From Phycicoccus sp. Soil802 (GTDB lineage Bacteria; Actinomycetota; Actinomycetes; Actinomycetales; Dermatophilaceae), in the NCBI RefSeq assembly GCF_001429605.1, contig NZ_LMSS01000005.1, positions 124,001 to 188,000 of the forward strand: a DNA stretch of 64,000 nt. The letters are read 5' to 3'. The notes beneath the pieces were generated by a model, which saw only the letters and a program-made list of their open reading frames with translations, made no database searches and had not been told where the DNA came from. The position numbers and the translations under genes are program-made. How positions within the stretch are numbered: position 1 is the stretch's first letter; every line of letters begins with the position of its first letter. Positions 17,207-26,300 of the stretch are shown piece by piece.

Positions 17207-17560
17207 TCAGGGCTGGGCCATGAGCTTTCGGACGACCCACTGGTTGATGCTCAGGTCTTCCTCGGCCGCTCGAAGGGCTACCTCTCGGTGCAGCTTCTCG
17301 CCGAGACGAAGGTTGAATTTTCCCGAGTAGCTGCGCTCTGAGATCGGCTCTGGCACCTCCTCGCCTTGTTCCTGCATGTCGACGACTACCTCAGCCAGCA
17401 GCGCTCGGAGCCCTTCCAAGGCCTGAATCTGGGAAGAAGCTAGCCAGGAGAGGGACGGAAACTCAGCGACGGTGGCGACGAACTCGCCGTCCTCCGCGGA
17501 CCAGGCAACGCGGTACGTGTAATGCGACACCTCAACCTGAGGCCGCTCCATCGTGTCCAT
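17207..17560 (-). CDS. hicB: HicB-family antitoxin
   Basis: ATG 17560 gives 117 residues with an AAGGAGG ribosome site seven bases upstream. Residues 10-65 (YTYRVAWSAEDGEFVATVAE, FPSLSWLA) form the degenerate RNase H-like HicB fold. Residues 83-117 (KFNLRLGEKLHREVALRAAE, then DLSINQWVVRKL) are a ribbon-helix-helix DNA-binding domain. Its start overlaps the hicA stop as TGATG, the usual order in hicAB pairs. It should neutralise HicA and, through the C-terminal domain, repress the pair at the palindrome just upstream. Base composition is lower in GC than the neighbours, suggesting transfer. Confidence 0.87.
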   Translation of the reverse strand: MDTMERPQVEVSHYTYRVAWSAEDGEFVATVAEFPSLSWLASSQIQALEGLRALLAEVVVDMQEQGEEVPEPISERSYSGKFNLRLGEKLHREVALRAAEEDLSINQWVVRKLMAQP

Positions 17561-17805
17561 CACTTGCCCTCCTTCTTGTCGATCGCCTTGAGCACTTGAC
17601 GTACTTGGTAAGCCTTGGCCTTGCCCTTGTCGTTCTGGATGTTCACGCGTGGGTCGCCGGGCCACGGCGTCTTGAACACCGCGTGGGATGAGCCCGTTTG
17701 GCGGGGCTTACCGAAGAAGTGTTCGCAGACTTTGTGGAGGTCGTTGTAGGAGATGTTCTGCTGGTTGTTGCGCATCGCCGCAACAAGCAACTCCACCGAG
17801 GCCAC
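17560..17805 (-). CDS. hicA: HicA-family mRNA interferase toxin
   Basis: This 81-residue basic protein matches HicA: an N-terminal helix, then HKVCEHFFGKPRQTGSSHAV with the conserved catalytic His in the GSSH strand, and a Lys-rich C-terminus (KAKAYQVRQVLKAIDKK). HicA toxins cleave mRNA in the cytoplasm and double-stranded-RNA-binding-like folds are typical. The start is GTG 17805, six bases after a TACCAT -10, so the transcript may be leaderless. It is slightly longer than the common 60-80 residues. AT content is higher than in the surroundings. Confidence 0.86.
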   Translation of the reverse strand: MASVELLVAAMRNNQQNISYNDLHKVCEHFFGKPRQTGSSHAVFKTPWPGDPRVNIQNDKGKAKAYQVRQVLKAIDKKEGK

Positions 17806-17811
17806 CCAACC

Positions 17812-17840
17812 ATGGTACTACAGGCAGTACCATTCAACAA
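17812..17840 (-). promoter_or_regulatory. hicAB promoter with an embedded palindromic operator
   Basis: On the minus strand TTGTTG (17835-17840) and TACCAT (17812-17817) are separated by 17 bases, and hicA starts six bases further on. An 8-bp perfect inverted repeat, ATGGTACT and AGTACCAT with a six-base centre (17812-17833), covers the spacer and the -10 box. This is where a ribbon-helix-helix HicB would be expected to repress its own operon. Confidence 0.65.
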
Positions 17841-17847
17841 TCCGCGC

Positions 17848-18065
17848 CTAACGAATGGTCCAGGTGTCTCCGTTGCAGGCGCGACCCAGCGTTGCGAGTA
17901 GGCGGCCATCTGGCGCGTACGCGGAGTAGCCAACGTCGGTATTGCATCCATCACCGCCGACCGGAAGACCGACGCGGTTGCGACTGTGGGCGGGAAAGTC
18001 GCCGATCCGCACGTCACTGTTCACCGTCAGCTGCACCCGGACGACATCATCGGTGCTGTTCTCCC
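17848..18065 (-). pseudogene. C-terminal remnant of an unidentified protein
   Basis: On the minus strand a frame remains open from the stop of the SIS-protein gene through about 72 codons and ends in DTWTIR at 17848. A GTG at 18036 could give a 62-residue protein, but no ribosome site is evident. The sequence (VQLTVNSDVRIGDFPAHSRN, GCNTDVGYSAYAPDGRLLAT) has the composition of a folded domain with two Cys rather than a random shadow frame. It looks like the tail of a gene cut off at its 5' side. It sits between the SIS gene and hicAB, where manA is normally found, but does not resemble ManA. Confidence 0.4.
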
Positions 18066-19262
18066 TCAGCCAGTCCGTCCGCGCAGGTCGGCCACGTGGG
18101 GTGAGACCGCCGGGTCGAGTCCCAGCCCGAGGGCAAGGTAGGTCGCGGCGAAGTCGGTGGTGGCGATCTGGCCGGCCAGCCGGGTCAGGGAGTGGCCGGG
18201 CTCTGCGGTCACCTCGCTGACCCGCACGCCAGCCTCGCGGGCGGCGGTGGTCACGGCCTCGGCGAGGATCCGCGCCTCGTCGGCCTCACGCGTCAGCGGG
18301 TCGGGCAGCACGTCGCGGAGCATCAGCAACGACAGCCGTGGCGCGGCGGGTCCGTCGAGGAACGGGTCGGCGAAGATGTCGTCGCCGCGCTCCTGCCCGC
18401 CCGCCGCCATCGACGACGCCCCACCGGAGTAGGCCGCCGTGAACGGTCCGTCGAAGCACGCCACGATCTGGGCGGCATCGTCGGGCAGCTCGCCCGAGGT
18501 GGCCGGCACCCGGGCGGTCCGGGCCAGCATCGACGTCGCGCGGGCCGCGGCGACCCCGTTGAGGGGGCCGTCGCCGAGGACCACCGGCACCCCTTCGGCG
18601 AGGTCGGCGGCGAGGACCTTGGCCGGGTTGACGAACGACTCCGAGGACGGCCGGCAGGTCTCGGCCACCTCGTCGAGGCGGTCGGCGGTCTGGGTGAGCA
18701 CGCGGGCGTCGACGTCGACGATGCCCAGGTGACCGGCCCCGAGCAGGACCGGTGCGAGCAGGGTCCACAGGGCGGTCCGTGAGGTGCTACGGCCCCGGCC
18801 GATGCCGATGTGCACTCCCCTGGCCTGGGCGGCCACGTCGGCCAGTGGCGAGTCCACGGCCCCGACCGTGAGCAGCGAGGCGCCCCTGCGGGCGGCCTCG
18901 GCAGCCAGCGCCAGCGGTCCCGGCGCCCGACCCGAAAGGGACACCGCGATGACCAGGTCGAGGGGTCCCACCCACCCGGGCAGCGGCACGTTCCTGCGCA
19001 CGCTCACCGGCACCGGCGACCCCGGCTCGGCCAGCAGCTCGAGGACGTCGCACACGACGGCGGACCCGCCCAGCGACGCGACCAGCACCGAGCGCGGCCG
19101 CTCACCCCCGGCGACGCGCTCGATCCCCGCCTCCTCGGACAGGGCGACCGCCTCGCGGACCTGGGCCCCGGACGTGGCGAGGGCCCGGAGCGTCTGGTGT
19201 GAGTCGAGAGCGGTCAGCGCCTCGTCACTGTCGACACGCGACTCGTCGAAGTAGGGAGACAT
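18066..19262 (-). CDS. SIS-domain sugar-phosphate isomerase-like protein (TobH/Pgi-Pmi type)
   Basis: The 398-residue protein has an N-terminal SIS (sugar isomerase) domain with VLVASLGGSAVVCDVLELL and the phosphosugar-binding VIAVSLSGRAPGPLALAAEA, and a second SIS-like half with PVVLGDGPLNGVAA. It belongs to the TobH/bifunctional phosphoglucose-phosphomannose isomerase-like family that lies between manA and manB in Actinobacteria (Rv3256c in M. tuberculosis). Binding of a hexose phosphate is likely; catalysis is unproven for the actinobacterial members. It follows the Trm112-like gene by 18 bases in an operon with manB. Confidence 0.82.
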   Translation of the reverse strand: MSPYFDESRVDSDEALTALDSHQTLRALATSGAQVREAVALSEEAGIERVAGGERPRSVLVASLGGSAVVCDVLELLAEPGSPVPVSVRRNVPLPGWVGPLDLVIAVSLSGRAPGPLALAAEAARRGASLLTVGAVDSPLADVAAQARGVHIGIGRGRSTSRTALWTLLAPVLLGAGHLGIVDVDARVLTQTADRLDEVAETCRPSSESFVNPAKVLAADLAEGVPVVLGDGPLNGVAAARATSMLARTARVPATSGELPDDAAQIVACFDGPFTAAYSGGASSMAAGGQERGDDIFADPFLDGPAAPRLSLLMLRDVLPDPLTREADEARILAEAVTTAAREAGVRVSEVTAEPGHSLTRLAGQIATTDFAATYLALGLGLDPAVSPHVADLRGRTG

Positions 19263-19280
19263 CGTCGCGCCGGCAGTCCG

Positions 19281-19481
19281 TCAGACCGGCTTGCGGGCTT
19301 CGTCGACCAGCAGCACCGGCACACCGTCGTCGATGCGGTACTGCAGTCCGCACTCGCTGTTGGTGCAGTGGAGCTCGGGCTTGCCCTCCACGGTGGCGTC
19401 GGTGAGCACGGAGCGGCAGGCAGGGCACCTCAGGATCTCCCGCAGCCACGGCTCGATCCGGACGTCCTGTCCTTGCGACAT
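19281..19481 (-). CDS. Trm112-family zinc-ribbon protein
   Basis: This 66-residue protein has two Cys pairs, CPAC near residue 19 and CTNSEC near residue 39, and the ending DDGVPVLLVDEARKP that marks Trm112/YcaR proteins. In other organisms Trm112 activates methyltransferases; the actinobacterial copies next to manB have no proven role. ATG 19481 shares a base with the manB stop (TGATG) and has GAGGAG seven bases upstream. It is co-transcribed with manB and the SIS gene. Confidence 0.87.
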   Translation of the reverse strand: MSQGQDVRIEPWLREILRCPACRSVLTDATVEGKPELHCTNSECGLQYRIDDGVPVLLVDEARKPV

Positions 19482-20923
19482 CAGCGTTCTCCTCTCACCA
19501 GTGCGAGAACATCGTCTCGCACCTGGGTCATCGTGTCTTGGTCGGCTGCCTCGACGTTCAGTCGCAGCAGCGGTTCGGTGTTGGACGCGCGCAGGTTGAG
19601 CCACCACATCGGGCAGTCCGGGGTGACCGCGTGGGTCGCCGTCAGCCCGTCCAGCTCGTCGAACTCCGCGCCCTGGTCGGCCGCCCACTCCCGCACCCGC
19701 GCGGTCGCCGCCGGCGCATCGGTGACCGTCGAGTTGATCTCGCCGGACGCGGCATACCGGCTGTATGCCGCGGTGAGCCGGCTGAGCGGCTCGGCCTGCT
19801 CGCCCAGGGCGGCGAGGACGTGCATCGCGGCGAGCATGCCGGTGTCGGCGAACCAAAAGTCGCGGAAGTAGTAGTGCGCGCTGTGCTCGCCGCCGAAGAC
19901 GGCGTCCTCCCGGGCCATCTCGGCCTTGATGAACGAGTGCCCCACCCGGGTGCGGACGCCGCGGGCACCCTGCTCCGCGATGATCTCCGGGACTGCCGCG
20001 GACGAGATGACGTTGTAGACCACGGCGACGTCGGCAGCGGACGTGCCGGCCGCGACCTCCTTGGCGACCTCGCGGGTGGCCACCAGCGCGGTCACGGCGC
20101 TCGGGCTGACCGGCTCGCCGCGCTCGTCGATGACGAAGCACCGGTCGGCGTCGCCGTCGAAGGCGAGCCCGAGGTCGGCGCCGTGCTCGACGACCGCCGC
20201 CTGCAGGTCACGGAGGTTCTCGGGCTCCAGCGGGTTGGCCTCGTGGTTCGGGAAGGTGCCGTCCAGCTCGAAGTAGAGCGGGACGACCTCGAGCGGGAGC
20301 TCGGGCAGGCCGGCCGCGGTGCCGAGGACCGCCGGCACGGTGTGGCCGCCCATGCCGTTCCCGGCGTCGACGACGACCTTGAGCGGGCGCCCACCCGAGA
20401 GGTCGACGAGGCCGCGCAGGAACACCGCGTAGTCGGTCAGCAGGTCGCGCTCGACGACGTCACCCACGGGCCCGTCGACCGGTCCGGCGCTGGTGCCGGT
20501 GTCGAGGAGCTGCTGGGCCAGGGCGCTCACGTCAGCCAGGCCGGAGTCCTGTCCGACGGGACGCGCGCCCGCTCGGCAGAGCTTGATGCCGTTGTACTGG
20601 GCCGGGTTGTGCGAGGCCGTGAACATCGCACCGGGGAGGTCCAGGGCGCCGCTGGCGTAGTACAGCCCGTCGGTGCTGCACAGCCCGATCAGGGTGGCGT
20701 CGAGGCCCTGGGCCGTGACCCCGGCCGCGAAGGCTCGGGAGAGCTCCGGCGACGATGGGCGCATGTCGTGGCCGATCACCACACCGGACGCCCCCTCGGG
20801 GGCGATGACGGTCTGGGCGAACGCAGCCCCGAGTGCCCAGGCCACGTCCACGTTGAGCTGGTCGGGGACCAGACCACGGACGTCGTAGGCCTTGACGAAG
20901 TCGGACAACACGGGTTTCGGCAC
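19481..20923 (-). CDS. manB: Phosphomannomutase/phosphoglucomutase
   Basis: From GTG 20923 the protein has 480 residues, normal for bacterial phosphohexomutases. The four-domain family signatures are present: the phosphoserine loop TASHNP at 102-107, the magnesium loop DGDADR near residue 246, the sugar-binding FGGEHSAHYYFRD loop, and a C-terminal phosphate loop with RASNTEPLLRLN. It interconverts mannose-6- and mannose-1-phosphate in the cytoplasm, feeding GDP-mannose to the many GT87-type enzymes here. TAGGGT lies seven bases upstream. Synteny with DUF3499 and whiB matches Rv3257c. Confidence 0.95.
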   Translation of the reverse strand: MPKPVLSDFVKAYDVRGLVPDQLNVDVAWALGAAFAQTVIAPEGASGVVIGHDMRPSSPELSRAFAAGVTAQGLDATLIGLCSTDGLYYASGALDLPGAMFTASHNPAQYNGIKLCRAGARPVGQDSGLADVSALAQQLLDTGTSAGPVDGPVGDVVERDLLTDYAVFLRGLVDLSGGRPLKVVVDAGNGMGGHTVPAVLGTAAGLPELPLEVVPLYFELDGTFPNHEANPLEPENLRDLQAAVVEHGADLGLAFDGDADRCFVIDERGEPVSPSAVTALVATREVAKEVAAGTSAADVAVVYNVISSAAVPEIIAEQGARGVRTRVGHSFIKAEMAREDAVFGGEHSAHYYFRDFWFADTGMLAAMHVLAALGEQAEPLSRLTAAYSRYAASGEINSTVTDAPAATARVREWAADQGAEFDELDGLTATHAVTPDCPMWWLNLRASNTEPLLRLNVEAADQDTMTQVRDDVLALVRGER

Positions 20924-20930
20924 GCCCGAA

Positions 20931-20936
20931 ACCCTA
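20931..20936 (-). promoter_or_regulatory. Leaderless-type -10 (TAGGGT) of manB
   Basis: On the minus strand TAGGGT ends seven bases before GTG 20923. No ribosome site is present, consistent with a leaderless transcript for the manB-Trm112-SIS operon. Confidence 0.5.
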
Positions 20937-20942
20937 GCGGTC

Positions 20943-21326
20943 TCAGGAGTCGCGCAGCACGCGCAGGTGTCCTCGGCGGCCGGTCTCGATCGCGCCGGAG
21001 GCATCCTCGTCGGCCGGCTGGCGGCGCGCCTGCACAGCGGCCTCGCCGAGCCGGGGACGGCCGGCCTCACGCACGGCGTTTGCCAGCGCCAAGAGGTCGT
21101 CGTGCGACGGCTCGGGCTCGACGTACTCACCCGACAGGCGCACGATCTCCCAGCCCCGTGGGGCGGTCAGGCCCTCGGCGTGGGTGGCGCACAGGTCGTA
21201 CGTGTGCGGCTCCGCGAACGTCGCGAGCGGGCCGACCACGGCGGTCTGGTCGCCGTAGACGTACGTGAGCGTCGCGATGGCGGGCTTGGAGCACGCGGTG
21301 CGGGAGCACCTCCTGGACAGACTCAC
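20943..21326 (-). CDS. DUF3499 family protein
   Basis: GTG 21326 gives 127 residues. The N-terminal half has SRRCSRTACSKPAIATLTYV, then LCATHAEGLTAPRGWEIVRL, so three Cys and a His could bind zinc, as expected for DUF3499, which is restricted to Actinobacteria and lies between manB and whiB (Rv3258c). The C-terminal 50 residues are polar and poorly conserved. TAGAGT lies seven bases upstream of the start. The function is unknown. Confidence 0.88.
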   Translation of the reverse strand: MSLSRRCSRTACSKPAIATLTYVYGDQTAVVGPLATFAEPHTYDLCATHAEGLTAPRGWEIVRLSGEYVEPEPSHDDLLALANAVREAGRPRLGEAAVQARRQPADEDASGAIETGRRGHLRVLRDS

Positions 21327-21333
21327 GTCGCGG

Positions 21334-21339
21334 ACTCTA
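21334..21339 (-). promoter_or_regulatory. Leaderless-type -10 (TAGAGT) of the DUF3499 gene
   Basis: TAGAGT on the minus strand ends seven bases before GTG 21326. Together with TAGGCT at 21375 it makes a compact divergent promoter pair. Confidence 0.45.
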
Positions 21340-21374
21340 TGCCAGCACCGCGGGGCCGACGCGTCGGCACGCCG

Positions 21375-21380
21375 TAGGCT
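21375..21380 (+). promoter_or_regulatory. Leaderless-type -10 (TAGGCT) of the metallopeptidase-like gene
   Basis: TAGGCT ends six bases before GTG 21387, supporting that upstream start over the internal ATG at 21489. Confidence 0.45.
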
Positions 21381-21386
21381 GCGGGA

Positions 21387-21836
21387 GTGACTTCGGCCGG
21401 CTTCCCCCAGCGCCCTTCGGGGCGGGTCCGGCGGGACCGCCGAGGCCGCGGTGTGCGTGGTCCCCTGGCGTGGCCGGCCGTGCCCGCCATGACCACCCGG
21501 CGGCAGCAGTTCGACGACCTGGTGCTGGACAGCGCGGCCCGCCTCGAGGGTCGCCTCGGGCCGCGCTTCGAGCAGCTGGAGTTCGCGGTGGAGGACGTCC
21601 CGCCGACCGACCCGGCGCCGTGGGAGCGCGAGGGCGCGCCGCTCGGTCGGGCCTTCCCCGCCCGCGGCCGGCAACCCGCCCGGATCGTCATCTACCGCAG
21701 GCCGATCGAGGCCCGCGCCGAGAGCCAGCGCGACCTCACCGCGATCGTGCAGGACGTCGTGGTGGAACAGGTCGCGGGGCTGTTCAACGTCCCCCCGGGC
21801 GACCTCGACCCGCGCTACGACGACGACGGCGGCTGA
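21387..21836 (+). CDS. Zincin-like metallopeptidase-family protein (Rv3259 type) without visible HExxH
   Basis: GTG 21387 gives 149 residues; a TAGGCT -10 six bases upstream supports it, and ATG 21489 is the alternative that removes a basic, Pro-rich leader. The core (RRQQFDDLVLDSAARLEGRL, then FAVEDVPP and ARIVIYRRPIEARA) matches the minimal metallopeptidase family beside DUF3499 (Rv3259). The segment that carries HExxH in active relatives reads QDVVVEQVAGLFNVPP here, so only the Glu remains. The protein is probably cytoplasmic and may not be a peptidase. Confidence 0.8.
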   Translation: MTSAGFPQRPSGRVRRDRRGRGVRGPLAWPAVPAMTTRRQQFDDLVLDSAARLEGRLGPRFEQLEFAVEDVPPTDPAPWEREGAPLGRAFPARGRQPARIVIYRRPIEARAESQRDLTAIVQDVVVEQVAGLFNVPPGDLDPRYDDDGG

Positions 21837-21881
21837 GGGTCCCCCGGACCGACGGTCGAACGCCGGACCAGCGCACCGACG

Positions 21882-23369
21882 CTACTGGGTGACCTCGCGC
21901 AGGCCGACCGACGTCGTCCGCAGGACGGTGTCCCTCAGTGGGGTGACCGAGATGAGCAACCCCTGGTCGTCGTGCAGCAGGGAGATGACGCCGGCTCGCA
22001 CCTGACCGTTGCCCGACACGCGGTGCACCCAGACGGACGCGGCACCGGTGACGTCGATCGTCGAGGCGGCATCCACGCCGACCTGTGGCCTGCGCGAGGT
22101 CTCCACGCCCTTGGCGTCGACGGTCACGACCTCCACCCCGGCCGTGTCACCGGACGAGGTCAGCGACAACAGGCGCTGGACGCCGGTGGCCGTGCCGGGA
22201 GCGACGAGCGGCAGGCCGGCCACCCCTGTGATCGGTGGGGTGGACGAGGCCCAGGCCAGGTCGCCGGGCTTGGCAGGGTTGGCACGGGTCACCATCGCGG
22301 CGGCCACGACGGGCACGTCGGCCCGGACCTGGATCCCCACGTTGGAGGGCGGGAGCTTCGAGAGGTCGATGTCGCGCACCGCGGCGCCGTTGATGCGGAT
22401 GACGCCGCCACCCGGCAGGGCGCGGGCGCCCTGGGCGGTGAGCACCCTCGCCTGGACGACGGCCTCGGAGCCGCCGGGCACCGCGACGCGCAGCACCGAC
22501 CGGCCGGTCACGGAGACCGCTGGGATGACCTGGTCCCGCGACGGCTGCGCGGCCGGCACGGCATCGTCCGACCCTCCCGCCCGGGTCCCGTCGAGCCAGG
22601 TGTCGTTGACGACGGCGGCGATGACGCCACCTTCGGCGACGACGTGCACGACCGGGTTGGCGAGGTCACCCGAGATCGAGTCGAGCAGGAACGAGGTGCG
22701 GCCGTGGGCCGGCACGACGATGTCCTTGCCGTTCGGGGAGGAGACCGGCCCGTCGGCCCCGTGCAGTGTCGCGTCGACGGTGACCGGGTTGCCACCCGGG
22801 TTGGTGAGCACGAGCCGCTCCTGGCGGCCGGGGTCGCCCCCACCCGCCAGGATCCAGAACTCGGCACCGGGCTGGCTGCACGGCGCCCCTCCGAGGGAGC
22901 GCAGGTCGCCCGAGGGCACCAGCCAGCTCTGGGCCGCGGCCACCCCGGCCGCCATCGACTCGGACCCGGACACGAGGACACCAGCCGCCGTCCCCTGGTC
23001 GACGGAGAGGTTGGCCCCGCGAGCGGTGACGGGGGCGCCGAGGGCACCACTCGGCATACGGGTGACGCTGAGCTTGCCTGCGGCAGTAGCGGGTTGGAGG
23101 CCAGTCAGGGCACGGAGCGGTGCCGCGGCGGCGGCGACCCGCACTGGCACGTCGGCGTCGTCGACGCCCTTGATGCCCTTGAGCTCGGGGCCGGGGCAGA
23201 CCAGCGACGAGCTGCGCACCGGGTTGGTGACGGCGGTGTCGGCCCGGTCGGCAGCGGCACCGGACCCGAGCGCGAGGGCACCCTGGCTGTGGGTGGCCGC
23301 GACGACGATGCCCGCGCCGGCGAGGGCCACGAGGGAGGTGCGGACCAGTCCGCTGGCCGACACGTTCAC
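21882..23369 (-). CDS. DUF5719 secreted or membrane-anchored protein
   Basis: GTG 23369 overlaps the stop of the upstream GT2 gene as GTGA and gives 495 residues. A signal or anchor helix lies at about residues 8-30 (LVRTSLVALAGAGIVVAATH). The remainder is external and beta-rich, with repeated Gly/Val/Asp strands such as RLVLTNPGGNPVTVDATLHG. This matches DUF5719, which in Actinobacteria regularly follows the large GT2 membrane protein at the whiB locus. The close coupling suggests that the two form a complex on the outer face of the membrane. No enzyme motif is visible. Confidence 0.78.
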   Translation of the reverse strand: MNVSASGLVRTSLVALAGAGIVVAATHSQGALALGSGAAADRADTAVTNPVRSSSLVCPGPELKGIKGVDDADVPVRVAAAAAPLRALTGLQPATAAGKLSVTRMPSGALGAPVTARGANLSVDQGTAAGVLVSGSESMAAGVAAAQSWLVPSGDLRSLGGAPCSQPGAEFWILAGGGDPGRQERLVLTNPGGNPVTVDATLHGADGPVSSPNGKDIVVPAHGRTSFLLDSISGDLANPVVHVVAEGGVIAAVVNDTWLDGTRAGGSDDAVPAAQPSRDQVIPAVSVTGRSVLRVAVPGGSEAVVQARVLTAQGARALPGGGVIRINGAAVRDIDLSKLPPSNVGIQVRADVPVVAAAMVTRANPAKPGDLAWASSTPPITGVAGLPLVAPGTATGVQRLLSLTSSGDTAGVEVVTVDAKGVETSRRPQVGVDAASTIDVTGAASVWVHRVSGNGQVRAGVISLLHDDQGLLISVTPLRDTVLRTTSVGLREVTQ

Positions 23370-26300
23370 GGGCGACTCCTCCTCGAGGAGCGGTTGCCGA
23401 AGGGCACGGCGAGGAAGGCGACGAGCAGCAGGAGGATGCCCTGCGCGTAGCGCCACGTGGCGCTGGTGGGGAGCACCTCGACGGAGATCGTCGCCGGGCC
23501 CGCGGGCAGCGCGTATGCCGCGTGGTCACCACTCGGCGCCAGGATCCGGCCGTCGACGGTCACCCTGGCGTGGCGCACCCAGGCGTCGGGTTCGGCGAGG
23601 ACGAGCGAAGCGCCTTGCGGCACCACGGCCCGCACCTCGAGACGGGCGTGCGAGCCGCTCACCGGCAGCGCCTGCTCGGAGGACTTGGTGACCAGCCGGG
23701 CCCGCGACGGTGCGACGGCGTCGTCGGCCGTGCCTCCGCCTCCGGGAAGCACGCGCCAGAACGTCACGCCGTCGTGCTCGCCCAGGCGGCTGAGCCCGGC
23801 CGTGGCGTCGAGCGCCCGGATCCGCGGGTCGGTGGCCTCGGTGCGCAGGCCGACGAAACCCACGGCCTGGTCGGACAGGTCGGCGGCGGGGGTGAGCGCG
23901 CCGGGGGCAGCGCCCTGCTCGAACAGCGCCCCGACCGAGGTGGCGAGCGCGGTGCTGCTGGTGCGGTCGGCGGGGGGCGTGGGCAGCGAACGCGCCACGT
24001 CGCGCACCTCGCGACCGAGCAGCTGGTAGGTCAGCCCGTCACCCTCCGGGGTGAGCAGGAGCATGCGGTTGCCGATGCCGCTCTCGGCCTGGTCGACGGC
24101 CACGGCGGGCCGTGGGTCCTGCCAGGCACGGAGGTCGCTGCCCACCGTGCGCCAGGTCAGCCAGGCGCCGCTGAGCAGGACCGAGCCGATCAGGGCGGCG
24201 GCGACGGGCCAGCGCGCGAGCGCCTGCCAGCCTCCGCGGGACCGGCTCACCGCGAGGCCTTCGGCCCCCAGCAGGGCTGCCGCGACGAGGGCTAGGGCGA
24301 ACACCAGCAGGCCGGTGCCGGCCCAGGCGGTGATCGGCCGGCCGGCCTCTGGGAGGCCCTGCGGCACGACCCCGAGGGAGATGCGGGGTGCCACGACGGC
24401 GTACCCGAGACCGAGGAGGGCGACGACGGCCAGGACGCTGGCGGCCGGGCCGCGGCGTCCCGCACGGAGCAGACCGAGCATGCCGGCCAGGACGAGCGGC
24501 ACCGAGAGCAGGACGGGGTAGGAGCCTGCTCCACCCGGGTGGAGCAGGGCGATCTGCCAGGGCAGCGCCTGGTCGGTGCCCCAGACCGAGAGCCCGGGAC
24601 CGGTGAACACCAGCGCGGGCCGGGCGACCAGCGTCTCCACCCAGGGCCCGAGCAGCAGCACGGGACCGAGTGCGATCGCCAGGCCCCGCACGCGAGCCCA
24701 GCCGTGACCGGCCAACAGCACGACGACACCGGCGACGACGACGAGGGCCAGGAGCGCCGGGGCGAACGCGCCGAGGACGGCCGCCCCGAGGACGGTGGCC
24801 GCGGTGGCGGTCGTCGTGCCGGCCCGGCGACCGGCGAGCACCACACCGGCCGCGACCAGCGGCAGCACGACAGCAGCGACGATGGCCCCCAGCCGGCCGG
24901 AGCCAACCGCGGTGGCCAGCACCGCCGTCGTGGACCAGGCCAGGGCCGCGAGGGCCCGTGGCAGCCGCGAGTGGGTCACCACGCGGGCGGCGAGGTATGC
25001 CGCGAGCGTGGCCAGCGGGAGCGCGAAGGTCACGAGCATCGTGACGACCGCACCGGCCGGCGATGCGGGAGCGCTGAAGAGGGGGAGGTTGGCGGCCAGC
25101 CACGAGAGCCCGGCCAGCACCACGAGGTGGGGCCCCTGCTCGGCGCCGGACCCGAGACCGGAGCCGTGCCAGCCGTCGAGCCAGGCGTGCCAGAGCGTGC
25201 CCGCACCGGCCCGGACCCCGACCGTCTCGCCGCCGGTGAGCCCGTTGTCGAGGCGGTCGCCGAAGCTGCCCCCGAACCGCCTGGTCGCGAGCACGGACAC
25301 GACGGTCATCGCGAGGACCACGAGCACGCCGGGGTTGCGGGTGGCCCGGGACGCCCAGGTGGCCCCGAGGACGTTGAGGTCCTGCGCCTCGTCGGCGACC
25401 GGACCAGACTCGATCGCCGCCGCACGGGCGGAGTCGAGCTGTCCCGGCTCGAGCGCCACCTCGTCACGGATGAGGTCAGTGGTGTGGCGCAGCACGGTGC
25501 GCGACGGGACGAACAGTCCTTGCAGGTCGCGGCGACGCACCTGACGCGTGCCGCGCGAGCGCCACCGCGCGCCCAGCACCCGGCCGGGCGTGAGCACGGC
25601 ACCGATGTCGGAGAGCTCCGCCCAGGCGGCGCGGGGGCGCTTCGCGAGCATGAGGGCAACCGCCGCGGTCGTGCTCGAGAGGACGATCCACGCGGCCAGG
25701 AACGGCAGCGTCCACCAGGCGCAGCGCGACAGCGCCACCCGGCGGGCCTGCCGCCGCATGCGGGTCGCCGAGTCGCTCGGCACGAGGTCGTCAGGGGCCG
25801 GCTCGGCGCCGGTCCGCAGGGTGGCGCGGGGCACCACGACCACGCGACGACCGGACTGCTGGGCCCGCCAGGAGAAGTCGATGTCGGCACCGAAGTCGCC
25901 GAACCGGCGCTCGGGACCACCCAGCTCCGCGAGCAGGGCCCGCTCGACCAGCATGCCGGTCGCGGGGATGGCGAGGACGTCGGTGCGGCGGTCGTACTGG
26001 CCCTGGTCGGGCTCGCCGGGGGCCGGCGACGGGATCACCCGCCCGCTGCGGGTCAGCTGGAGACCCACGGAGCGCAACGCCCCGGCGCGGGTCCAGTCGA
26101 GGAGCTTGGGGCCGGCCGCCCCGACCGACGGGCTACGCCGCACGGCGTCGAGCAGGCGGGCCAGGGTCGTCGGCGCGGCGGCGCTGTCGGAGGTGAGCAC
26201 CCACACGTGGCTGGCCGGGTCAGGCCCCGCGGCACCGGTGGCGAGGTCCTGCGCGAGGGCCGAGCACACGGCATACGCGAGGGAGGCGGCGGCGGGGACG

